A DNA stretch of 64,000 nucleotides from Symsagittifera roscoffensis (lineage: Eukaryota > Xenacoelomorpha > Acoela > Convolutidae): positions 36,836,686 through 36,900,685 of the forward strand of contig NC_087067.1 in NCBI RefSeq assembly GCF_963678635.1, in the 5' to 3' direction. This document shows, in pieces, positions 55,571 through 64,000 of the stretch (position 1 is the stretch's first letter; each line of letters begins with the position of its first letter). A program made the position numbers and the translations under genes. The notes under the pieces are model-generated. The model saw only the letters and a program-made list of their open reading frames with translations, searched no databases and was not told the origin of the DNA.

Positions 55571-58500
55571 TTACTTTTGAAATTCCACTTTCTTTAAAAT
55601 TTTAGATTGGGGGATGAATATTTTATAGTTTTTACGTGGTTGATTTCGGAGTCTTGTTGTTTTTCTATTTTCTGATTTGTCGATTTGTTCTTGGGGTATT
55701 ATTTGTTCGGTCATTTTTCTATTTTTTCTTTGTTTTGGGGATTCTTTATGGTTTTGTGTATTGTTTTTGGTGGTGGTTGGTTTTGTGTTTTGATTTTCGA
55801 TGGGGTTATCATTTTGTTCTGTGTTTTTCAGATGTGGTTCATTTTGAATGATTTTTAATCCTGTGAAAGAATATAATTGAGTTAATTCGCGGAGTGCGTA
55901 TTCTTTTGGGTAATAAGGTAATAGGTTGTTTCGATGTTGAACGATTTCTTTTTTGTTTGAGTCGGTAATTTTATATGTGACATCAGTGGGTTTTGCAATT
56001 ATTTGGTATGGTCCTTTTCGAAGGGGTTGTAATTTTTTAGAAATTCCTTTTTGAGTATTAAAATTGGGTATTAAAACAAATGTTCCAATTTTTAATTCGG
56101 AGGCTGGTGTAAAACGTGAATTGATTTGTTCATTAATGTTTTGTCTTTGTAATAACTTTTTTGTTATTTTTTGATAAATTTCATTGTGTTTTTTATCTCT
56201 ATTTAGAATCCATTCGGTGTGTGTACCGGAGGCTAGTTTAAGAATTTGTGGGTGATGAAAATGATCTTCATCGTGTGTATGTAAAGGTAGGTTATAACAA
56301 ATTGAGTCTTTATTTGGTTGACAATAACCTTGTGCGTTTTTATGAGAATTTTCTGTAAACATTATTGGTTTGCGTGGCTTTTGGTTAAAAACCATTTCGT
56401 ATGGTGACATTCCTAAAGTTGTCGTAATTTGTGAATTATATGCTAAGGGAAATAATTTTACATCTGCTGACCATTCGGTATATTTTGTATCATTTCCGTT
56501 GATGATACATCTAAGATATTCTTGTAATGAACGGTTCATACCTTCGACTAAGCCGTTTGTCCAAGGTGCATGAGATGTACGTGGTTTGTGTTTAATGTTA
56601 TATAAATGACATAGTGTGATAATTTCATTATTTATGAATTCTGTACCGTTGTCTGTAACTAAAATTTCTGGTAGTCCGAATTTTGCTATCCAGTGTTCAT
56701 AGAGTGTTGTGTAAGCGTAATAAGCGTTACAATGTGGTACTGGGTTAAGTGCTACATAATGTGTAAATGCGTCAACAATTACCATAATGTAGGAGTTTCC
56801 TTCTGATGAGGGTGAAATTGGTCCTTTAGTATCAAATGAGATACGATGATTAAAGTACAAACTTTGTCCTTTAAAATCTTGTTTTTGTGCTATTTGTTTT
56901 TGATTTGGGTAAGGTTTATTTAGTTGACATACTATACAGTCATTGCATAGTACTTTTATCCAAATTGGTGCATTTGGGAAATAAAAGTTTTGTATAAAAT
57001 TTGAATATGTTTTTTCTGATCCAGAGTGTCCTTTAATATTTTGTGTATGTGAAATATTAAAAGCTATAAGAATCATACTTAAAGGGAGACATGGAACTGT
57101 AGATTCATTCAGGTTATACTCTAAAAGGTCTGTATTTTCGTTAATGGTTGTGTTGTTAAATTTGCGAAAGTATCGGAGGAGTGTTTTGTTTCCTAGAATG
57201 GTTGAATCTGCTTTGATAGGTTTAGTTTTATATTTGTGCCATGATTTCAGTTGTCGAATTACTGGGTCAAGGTTTTGATATTGTTTCAGTGTTGAAATTG
57301 TAATTATTTCTGTTGGGGGGAGAAAAATGTTTTCGATTTCTAATTTAGATAAAGGTATTGTATCAAGTGGGTCATGGAGGTCAAAAACTTGATTTATTGT
57401 GTATTTTGAATCATTTGTTTGTGGTCCTGATAAATTTATTTTATCAGTTAAATCTTCTTTTTCAATTAGTGGAAAATGGTCTTTTTTAGGCGGGTGTTGT
57501 TTTGTTCGTTTTTGTTGGGTGTTATTTTTTATCCATTGAGAATATGGGATTGGTTTGAAAGTTGATGTTCCAAGTAAATCAACTTCATAATGATTATTTT
57601 GACAATCTAAATAAAGTGGGAAATGTTGTAAACTATTTATTTGTGATTGTTCAATATCAGTTTTTACTGCATATTTGCATTCCAATCGGGGTGATGTTTC
57701 GTTTTCTGCAAGGTAGAATTTTATGTTTTTGGGTATTTCAACTGTTGTTTTTCGTGTAAGTAATTCAGGTGGTGTATTTCGACTTAAGGTGTCTGGTAAT
57801 GCAAGATTTTTTCCTGCAGTCCAAACTATATGTAAGTTTGGAAATTTCATTAGAATTAGTTGAAATCTGTAAACTCGGTGGTTTGGGTTAGATTTTTGTG
57901 TAAAGAGAAAGATGATTGGTTTATGGTCTGTGAATAGAACTGTTGGATGTTTTGATCCAAGTATCAGAAATTCATATTCTGTCAGTGTATATATTATGGC
58001 TGTACATTCTCTCATTAGAGTTGAGAGTCGTAGCTCTGCTTGAGTGAATAATCGAGAATTTGCTGATATGAGGTTCATTTTATTTGTACCATTATGTGAT
58101 TGTAATAGTGCTGCACCGATGCCAAAGTTCGAAGCATCGCACATTGCATAAAATGGTTGATTTGAATCTGGAATTGTGTTTGAAATTTGTTCAGTTAAAA
58201 GTTTCTTTACTTCTTCAAATCGTGTTTGATGTTCTGTGTTCCATTCAAAATTATTTTGTTGTCTAAGGATGTTATAAAATGGTCGTAGATATAATTGCAT
58301 TTTATAAACATATTTACTTAAAAAGTTTAACATTCCAAGAAATTCTTGGATTTTCTTTTTATTTGTTGGTGGTTGAAGTTTTTGAATAGCGTCAATGCGT
58401 GATTTCAATGGAGTGATTGTTTTTCTTTCTATATTATGTCCTAAGAATTTAACTCTTGTCAAAAAGAAGTGTGATTTATCGGGGGCGGCCTTCAGATTTT

Positions 58501-61500
58501 CGTTCTGAAGTATTTGGTGATATTTTTCTAAAACATTGAACATCTCGTCTTTTGTTTGTGATTGCATAAAAACATCGTCTAAATAGGTGATTGCGTTTTT
58601 CTTGAGTATCAGTGGTCTAAAAATTTTGCTCATAAAAGCTGAAAATGCTGCTGGTCCTATGGATATTCCATAGAATAAGCGGTTGAATTCATATTGTTGG
58701 TTTCCGATAACAAATTGTGTTAAACGTCGTGATTGTTCATCTAGTGGCATTTGATTGTATGCACTATTCATATCGGCGGTTGTAAAGTATTTGCCGTTTA
58801 TTTTTGTTAAAATAACTTGTATTGGTTCAATGGGCCAATTACATTTTGATTCATCTATGAGTGAATTGAGGTATCTAGCGTCGAGAACGATTTTTAATGA
58901 TTCTCCTTTAGCTAGAATGATAACGGGGTTGATAAATGTGTTGCCTTTTGGTTGTTCTTCTTTATTAACTGGTGATATAATGTTGTATTGTTCTAAAATA
59001 TCGAGTAATCTGTTCACTTTATCATGTAAACGAATTGGTACTTTACTTGCTCTCTGTTTTTTGAAAACTGCGTCTGGTTTTAACGGGAGATGTAGTGATG
59101 AACTGATTTTTCCAACATCGAATTTTGATGTTGCATAGACTGATGAATATTCAATTAGCTGTTTGGCTAACTTTTCGAATTCGTCTTGTGTTATTTGTGA
59201 ATGTTGGAAATTAAACATTGTTAAAAATTTCTGTTGGTCCTCTGTGTAGTTACTTATGTTGAATGTAGGTTTGAAATATGGAGTTTTTGTGAAATAATCC
59301 GTATTTCTGTTTTCGTTACTTATTATATTATTTATAGATAATTCTTCATTAAGAATTGTAGATTGGCAAATATCTAGTAATTGGAGTATATTATTTACGC
59401 GATAGGCTTTTTCGTGTATTGGTGATATTGTAGCGTTGGTTTCACAATATCCTAAAAGTCCTAAAGGTAATGTTACTTGGTAAGGTGTGTTGTTATAGAC
59501 ATGTAAGGAAATGATATCGGAATTCGAATTTTTCAAATATTTTATGGATGAGATTGTGATTTTGAAAAATTTGTGAATAGGTTTGAATTCAAATTCTGAC
59601 ATATAAAATTTTTGTTTGTTTTGTTCTTTATCATATTGGTGAACTTGTTTGATTGAAAAATTATAGATATTTCCTGATAGTGGTTTTAGGTGTTTTCTTT
59701 GTTGGTTAAATATCGGGTAGAATTTTGAAAAGAATGGTGGTTGTTTATTTAATCTTTGAAAAAATGTTAAGGATGTTTCTTTTGTTTTTGTATATTTATC
59801 TTTGATTAATATTTTACTGTTTAGTATGTTAATTGTTGGTATATACTTCGAAATAAATGGTATTCCAATGATATTATATTTAATGTCAGTGATATGGAAT
59901 ATTTGTTTAAATGGCTTATTTAAAATTTTGCTTTGTTCCATTGTTCTGGTGGGGAGGAGAAATAATTGGATTTTTCCGTAGTTTATCAATGTTGATCCTT
60001 GTGCTGTTGCTAACTTACTGGAGGTTTCAAGAGGTGTTAGCTTTGGGTGTAAAGTTTTTATTTCATTCCATGTGGGGATGTTTATTATGTTTGATTCTGC
60101 TCCTGAATCAATTAAAAAATCTATTTCAAGGTCTGGTGGTTGAAATTCTTTATTTTTTGGGCTTTTTAAGAGAAATGGTATTGTCCAAATTTTTTCTTTG
60201 GGTTGTTCTTTTTGTATATTTTGATAAATATGGTTTGTATTCAAGCATTTTGTTTTGGTATTTTTATTGGTTTGATCTGTAGTGTTAATCTCGTTTGTTT
60301 CTTGCGTCGTTGGTGTGGAATTTATGGGTGTAGTGTAATAATTTTGAAGAAATTCTGATTGATTTTCATATATGTGTGATGGAAAGGGTTGTTCATATAT
60401 GACAGATTCATAGTCATTTTCGACTTTTATCATATTGATAGAAAGAGTGTTTTCAGTATCACTTTCTGAATCTGATGATGTACAGTTTATTTGATTGAGT
60501 TGTAACGTATCAGTTACTGTGTCATCAATACCTGGAGGGTCTGATGTTGTTTCTGGATTTGACTGTACTTGATTGATTTGTCTTTGATGCTTAGGTGTAC
60601 TACTTCTGTGGCGATTATTAGAATTATTATAGTTATTATGATTCCGGTGTGGTGATTGGGAATAATTTCTATAACGATTATTATAACTGGAGTGTCGATT
60701 TTGTGAATTATTTCGCGATCTGTTTTGGTAATTATTGTTTGGTCTGTTATAGTTCGATCTATTATATGAGTTATTCCTTGATTGATTGTTCGGGTAATTC
60801 TGGTTTCGGTTGTTTGAATAACTTCTATTTCGATTATAGGAGTAGTTTCTATTCCTATTGTATGATGAATTTCGTGATTGGTTGTTTGGATAGTAGTTAT
60901 TTCTTGATTGGGAATTAGATCTAGAAACAAATCGTTGTGTATTTGAATTTGATCTGGAGTAGTTATTTCGACTATTTGGTCTATTGTAGTGATTTTGTGA
61001 TGAATTATTCGTGTTTCTTCGTTCTGGTGATCTTCCTCTATAACTTGAGTTATATGGTGATTGATTTTTTGTATAATTTGTATTGTTCGGGAGTGGTTTT
61101 CCTGAACTGTTGTTGCTGTAAACTGTTTTGTTCGGTAGATTTTGATCTTTTTTCATGTATTGATAGAATGATTTATTTGGTTCTTTATATTTTTGAGGTT
61201 TATTTTGATTGTCTTGCTGTTTTTGTCTACATTCGGAAATACTATGTCCGTATCGTCGGCAATAATTACACCATTTTTTGAAAGATGGTTTGCCTTTAAA
61301 GTTCGGGTTCTTTTCGTAAATATTGAGTATTTCAGTGATTTTTTCAACGAGGTCTGTCTCTGATTCCTGTATATTATTAATATTAGTGGGAGTCGTTTCA
61401 ATTCTATTAACGTATTGTAATTTCAGATTTTCCGTTTCTTCTAGTTTCATCGTGATTTCTGCTTGTTCTAATTTGTCTACTAGTTTTCGAAAATCTAAAT

Positions 61501-63793
61501 CGGGTTCTCGAATTGAAGAAGGATGGGATGCTCTCTTTTTTATTGCTATTTTCCTTAATTGTGGTGTTAAGGTCATCATTAAGATTTCTGTCATCTTTGT
61601 GTTTTTATAGTCATGTGTATTTAATGAATATGCTTTTCGAACTAGTGTTTCGATTCGTACTGCTATTTGCTTGATGGTTTCGTTTGGTAATCTGCGAATT
61701 TCATTACATAAAACTCTTTGTTGTTGTTTGTTTCTTTCGGAGTCAAACATTTTTGAAAATTCCTGTGTAAACCTTTTCCAGTTTGATTTTATTTCTAGAG
61801 GTAGTACTGAAAACCATTTTTGGGCTGCGCCATCTAAGGTTGTTTGTATTAACGCTGTGCGTCGATGTATCCAATTTTGATGTAGTGGCGTATTTATTGG
61901 TTCAGGTCCAATATTTAAAATCAGGTTTGCTGTTACTGCATTTAAATAATCTTCTACAGAGTATTCAGGGTCTGTTCCTGTGAAAACCATTAAAGGTTTG
62001 TTTGATGTTATTGATGATCCACCCATAAGGTATGGATTCATTGTCATTTGTAATGATTCTGCTGCATTTGGCATTTGAGAAAAATTTGAAAGTTGGTTTC
62101 TTGTTATTTCATGTTGTTGGAGATAATATGGGAGTGGTATTTCATTTTGCATTTGTGATGCTTGATACGAGTGTGCAGTCATTGGATTTTGTTGTTGGTT
62201 TGGTTGAAAAGATTGTGTATTAATTAGATTTTGTTGTTGAATTGGTTGTTGATGTTGTGCATCTATTGGTTGTGGAGAAAAATTTCTATGATTTGTACGT
62301 GTTCTCTGTATTCCTTGTCTACGATTTTCTTGAGTATTTGGTGCAAATATATCTGGTTGTAAGAAATCATCATCTGAGGATAAATAATCCATTTGATAAG
62401 ATGTCTGTTTTTTATTTTTATTTTGTTGAAAAAATGGGTAATTTTCACTGTGATCCTGTGGAGGATTTGTTAGGAAATTTATTGAATTAGGTTGGGTCAT
62501 TGGGTTATCCCAATTTCGAGATCTTGTATATTGGTTAAAATTTCTTTGTGGTTGATTATATGTTTTTGATGGATGTGTATAATTATAATTATGGTCTGCA
62601 AAGTTGTTTCTAGTGAATGTTTTGCGTGTTTTTGATGGTATTGTCATGGGTCTGTATGTTTGGTAATCCATATGTGAATATTTAGGAGCAACCGAAGGTT
62701 TAACGGTTGATTGTAAGGTTACCTGTGTTTGTGAAGGATTTGTATTTCTTGGTGTTGTTAAATTTGGGCGTATTGGTGAAATACTTTGTTGTGTAGTTGT
62801 TGTGGGTACAATTTCTTCATTTATGAAGTGTGATGGTGTCTGGATATCTTGTTGAGTAAGATTCCTAGTTCCATTGAGGTTTTCATTGTGTATAACTGTA
62901 GAGTTTAAACTATTATTTTGTGTATCGGGCAAAAATGTATTATAGTTTAATGGTGTTGCATCAATGGTTAATGGTATTACTTTTACATAATCTCTTATGT
63001 AAGATATCGTACTTATTGCTTGACTTGAGATTGTTTGTGGGAAGCTTATAAATGCGGGATGAGACCATTCGGGGTCCCAAACATAATCTGATTGTTCTGT
63101 GATAGCGGTATCATCGTTCGAGTTTTGGGGTCTAAAATTTTTTCTTGCTTGTGCAATTAAATCAATATTGTGTGTGAAATAATCTATTATGAACCATGCC
63201 AAAATTTTTTGTAGATCGTGTTTTGTATGTTGTGAAACGTCGTCTTTCGTGAAATTTTCTTTAATGATGTTTAAATAACTAGAGAGTAGTGTGATTTCAT
63301 GTCGTACTCTTAAATGTTTAGATGTTTCTGTCGGTGAGACATTTGTTATTGGGATTTCGTTTTCTAATATCGAAATATAACTATATATTATTGCGAAAAC
63401 TTCATTGGTGAATATGGAGTTTGCTCTTTGTGAGTTTTGATATTGGATGCTTTTTATATATTCTGAAAAAACTTTTGAAAATTCTAAATCAAGATCGTCT
63501 GTTTGAATTGTATATTTTCTATTATTATGGTTTGGTGAGGTGAATTCTATGGAGTAGATTCCATACTGTTGTGTTATGTTGCATATATCTTTTAAGTAGT
63601 GGTCTATGATTTGTCTTTTGATTTTTACATCTGGGAACTCTGTTTTACATGGACTGATTCCGGGTTCAAATAAATTTAATAGTAAATTTTTGCAAAATAT
63701 ATGCTGTCCTCTATCAGTGGTTGCATCTACTATAAAAGGAAAGATTTCATCATCATCTGGACTTTCTTCACCTGGAGTGTGCGTTGAGCTCAT
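55571..63793 (-). CDS. E2 gag-pol polyprotein, 2,740 residues
   Basis: One uninterrupted frame from ATG at 63793. In order: an N-terminal domain of about 200 residues, a Gln/Asn-rich linker, a Gag capsid-like region (FTGTDPEYSVEDYLNAV, DGAAQKW, about 590-800), a CX2CX4HX4C zinc knuckle (WCNYCRRYGHSISEC, about 840), an Arg/Ser/Asn-rich repeat tract (about 920-1090), the protease DSGAES near 1227, RT with YLDDVF near 1735, RNase H (CDASNFGIGAAL), integrase HHCC near 2250 and the DDE core near 2317, 2379 and 2413 (SFDTKG, TDNGTEF, GLVEGMN). The RT-RNase H-integrase order is Ty3/Gypsy. There is no gag-pol frameshift. Gag alone seems about 1,100 residues, unusually large. Confidence 0.9.
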   Translation of the reverse strand: MSSTHTPGEESPDDDEIFPFIVDATTDRGQHIFCKNLLLNLFEPGISPCKTEFPDVKIKRQIIDHYLKDICNITQQYGIYSIEFTSPNHNNRKYTIQTDDLDLEFSKVFSEYIKSIQYQNSQRANSIFTNEVFAIIYSYISILENEIPITNVSPTETSKHLRVRHEITLLSSYLNIIKENFTKDDVSQHTKHDLQKILAWFIIDYFTHNIDLIAQARKNFRPQNSNDDTAITEQSDYVWDPEWSHPAFISFPQTISSQAISTISYIRDYVKVIPLTIDATPLNYNTFLPDTQNNSLNSTVIHNENLNGTRNLTQQDIQTPSHFINEEIVPTTTTQQSISPIRPNLTTPRNTNPSQTQVTLQSTVKPSVAPKYSHMDYQTYRPMTIPSKTRKTFTRNNFADHNYNYTHPSKTYNQPQRNFNQYTRSRNWDNPMTQPNSINFLTNPPQDHSENYPFFQQNKNKKQTSYQMDYLSSDDDFLQPDIFAPNTQENRRQGIQRTRTNHRNFSPQPIDAQHQQPIQQQNLINTQSFQPNQQQNPMTAHSYQASQMQNEIPLPYYLQQHEITRNQLSNFSQMPNAAESLQMTMNPYLMGGSSITSNKPLMVFTGTDPEYSVEDYLNAVTANLILNIGPEPINTPLHQNWIHRRTALIQTTLDGAAQKWFSVLPLEIKSNWKRFTQEFSKMFDSERNKQQQRVLCNEIRRLPNETIKQIAVRIETLVRKAYSLNTHDYKNTKMTEILMMTLTPQLRKIAIKKRASHPSSIREPDLDFRKLVDKLEQAEITMKLEETENLKLQYVNRIETTPTNINNIQESETDLVEKITEILNIYEKNPNFKGKPSFKKWCNYCRRYGHSISECRQKQQDNQNKPQKYKEPNKSFYQYMKKDQNLPNKTVYSNNSSGKPLPNNTNYTKNQSPYNSSYRGRSPERRNTNNSSQNHYNRPNSRNNYSRSNSNTQRFVSRSNSQSRNNYYPNNQSRNSSYNRNRNYSYNRNRSYSNNRNQNYPNNQSRNNSYNRSNYNRPNNNYQNRSRNNSQNRHSSYNNRYRNYSQSPHRNHNNYNNSNNRHRSSTPKHQRQINQVQSNPETTSDPPGIDDTVTDTLQLNQINCTSSDSESDTENTLSINMIKVENDYESVIYEQPFPSHIYENQSEFLQNYYTTPINSTPTTQETNEINTTDQTNKNTKTKCLNTNHIYQNIQKEQPKEKIWTIPFLLKSPKNKEFQPPDLEIDFLIDSGAESNIINIPTWNEIKTLHPKLTPLETSSKLATAQGSTLINYGKIQLFLLPTRTMEQSKILNKPFKQIFHITDIKYNIIGIPFISKYIPTINILNSKILIKDKYTKTKETSLTFFQRLNKQPPFFSKFYPIFNQQRKHLKPLSGNIYNFSIKQVHQYDKEQNKQKFYMSEFEFKPIHKFFKITISSIKYLKNSNSDIISLHVYNNTPYQVTLPLGLLGYCETNATISPIHEKAYRVNNILQLLDICQSTILNEELSINNIISNENRNTDYFTKTPYFKPTFNISNYTEDQQKFLTMFNFQHSQITQDEFEKLAKQLIEYSSVYATSKFDVGKISSSLHLPLKPDAVFKKQRASKVPIRLHDKVNRLLDILEQYNIISPVNKEEQPKGNTFINPVIILAKGESLKIVLDARYLNSLIDESKCNWPIEPIQVILTKINGKYFTTADMNSAYNQMPLDEQSRRLTQFVIGNQQYEFNRLFYGISIGPAAFSAFMSKIFRPLILKKNAITYLDDVFMQSQTKDEMFNVLEKYHQILQNENLKAAPDKSHFFLTRVKFLGHNIERKTITPLKSRIDAIQKLQPPTNKKKIQEFLGMLNFLSKYVYKMQLYLRPFYNILRQQNNFEWNTEHQTRFEEVKKLLTEQISNTIPDSNQPFYAMCDASNFGIGAALLQSHNGTNKMNLISANSRLFTQAELRLSTLMRECTAIIYTLTEYEFLILGSKHPTVLFTDHKPIIFLFTQKSNPNHRVYRFQLILMKFPNLHIVWTAGKNLALPDTLSRNTPPELLTRKTTVEIPKNIKFYLAENETSPRLECKYAVKTDIEQSQINSLQHFPLYLDCQNNHYEVDLLGTSTFKPIPYSQWIKNNTQQKRTKQHPPKKDHFPLIEKEDLTDKINLSGPQTNDSKYTINQVFDLHDPLDTIPLSKLEIENIFLPPTEIITISTLKQYQNLDPVIRQLKSWHKYKTKPIKADSTILGNKTLLRYFRKFNNTTINENTDLLEYNLNESTVPCLPLSMILIAFNISHTQNIKGHSGSEKTYSNFIQNFYFPNAPIWIKVLCNDCIVCQLNKPYPNQKQIAQKQDFKGQSLYFNHRISFDTKGPISPSSEGNSYIMVIVDAFTHYVALNPVPHCNAYYAYTTLYEHWIAKFGLPEILVTDNGTEFINNEIITLCHLYNIKHKPRTSHAPWTNGLVEGMNRSLQEYLRCIINGNDTKYTEWSADVKLFPLAYNSQITTTLGMSPYEMVFNQKPRKPIMFTENSHKNAQGYCQPNKDSICYNLPLHTHDEDHFHHPQILKLASGTHTEWILNRDKKHNEIYQKITKKLLQRQNINEQINSRFTPASELKIGTFVLIPNFNTQKGISKKLQPLRKGPYQIIAKPTDVTYKITDSNKKEIVQHRNNLLPYYPKEYALRELTQLYSFTGLKIIQNEPHLKNTEQNDNPIENQNTKPTTTKNNTQNHKESPKQRKNRKMTEQIIPQEQIDKSENRKTTRLRNQPRKNYKIFIPQSKILKKVEFQK

Positions 63794-64000
63794 TTTTTCG
63801 TTCGATGACTGTTAATATGTAATTATTAATGTGTCGAATTGGTTGATTCCAATTGTATAAATGTACTGGTTTGTGTTTATACTGCTTTTTTATTCTTCTT
63901 TTTCCTCTTTTTGATGAATTTGAAGTTGTTTCTGAGTCAGAAAAATATAATTGATCGTGAAGTGGGTAATTTTTATCTATTGATTCTTTTAGTTTGTAAA
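63768..64000 (-). CDS. E2 ORF0, C-terminal part (runs off window)
   Basis: Open from the window edge to TGA at 63768, overlapping the polyprotein start by 26 nt. It shares with E1 the blocks YKLKESIDKN, YFSDSETTSNSSKRGKRRIK and WNQPIRH, with several silent third-position differences between the copies. That is the pattern of a translated frame. The start is not visible. Confidence 0.5.
   Translation of the reverse strand, partial: YKLKESIDKNYPLHDQLYFSDSETTSNSSKRGKRRIKKQYKHKPVHLYNWNQPIRHINNYILTVIERKNELNAHSR

Larger units (their letters stand above)
47025..64000 (-). mobile_element. E2: giant env-bearing Ty3/Gypsy element, apparently intact, right end outside window
   Basis: The 3' LTR (47025-47434), 3' region, ORF4, env, ORF3, small membrane ORFs and a full-length polyprotein are in view, while the 5' LTR and most of the leader lie beyond 64000. 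Every long ORF is uninterrupted, unlike E1. Comparison with E1 suggests a complete length near 18.5 kb, much longer than a normal Gypsy element of 5-9 kb. The order gag-pol then env is retrovirus-like; the extra ORFs on both sides of env are not standard. Confidence 0.85.

Noticed and set aside
1..64000. CRISPR array, bacterial operon or rRNA genes
   Set aside because: No spaced repeats, Shine-Dalgarno-led gene clusters or rRNA signatures seen on either strand.

Overview
The window looks like AT-rich nuclear DNA of an invertebrate animal, and nearly all of it is retroelement sequence. I infer an animal from the mixture of retroelement types (Ty1/Copia, Ty3/Gypsy, CR1-like non-LTR, env-bearing Gypsy), from introns and PHD-finger sequence, and from one probable host gene whose cysteine-rich product resembles the metazoan I-mfa family. 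The species cannot be named from the sequence alone. There are no bacterial operons, CRISPR arrays, rRNAs or convincing tRNA genes.

Layout, left to right. 682-3860 (+): a decayed non-LTR-type element N1 with a PHD finger, a reverse transcriptase and a C-terminal nuclease-like domain. 4326-8919 (-): a mutated Ty1/Copia element with both LTRs. 9640-11120 (-): an inverted, internally deleted second copy of N1. 12905-16920 (+): a decayed CR1/Jockey-like element carrying two non-coding insertions. 16921-26000 (-): a Ty3/Gypsy element inserted in the CR1-like reverse transcriptase; a 3,672-bp tandem duplication has given it a second 3' half. 26001-44570 (-): E1, a very large (18.6 kb) env-bearing Gypsy-type element with both LTRs but many broken genes. 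44571-47024: about 2.5 kb of non-element DNA holding a predicted two-exon cysteine-rich gene. 47025-64000 (-): E2, a close relative of E1 that runs off the right edge.

The most interesting content is the E family. Read on the minus strand, E2 has: LTR (outside the window); a small basic ORF (ORF0) overlapping the start of a 2,740-residue uninterrupted gag-protease-RT-RNaseH-integrase polyprotein; a 0.6-kb interval ending in a conserved reading frame that lacks ATG; two tiny membrane-protein ORFs; a 378-codon proline-rich ORF with no methionine codon at all; an 872-residue envelope-like glycoprotein; a 601-residue protein of unknown family (ORF4); a 1.6-kb 3' region; and the 3' LTR. Successive ORFs are joined by ATGA, TAAATG or 13-nt overlaps, which suggests coupled translation of a polycistronic RNA. 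All the long ORFs of E2 in view are open, so it was probably active recently. E1 keeps the same gene order but carries nonsense codons, frameshifts and a 303-bp in-frame deletion. Comparing the two copies shows which ORFs are conserved at protein level.

Integrity differs among the other elements: N1, Copia and the CR1-like copy are clearly dead, and the Gypsy copy is close to intact apart from one in-frame stop, a shared homopolymer frameshift and a later nonsense codon. All statements on homology come from reading motifs by eye; no database search was possible.
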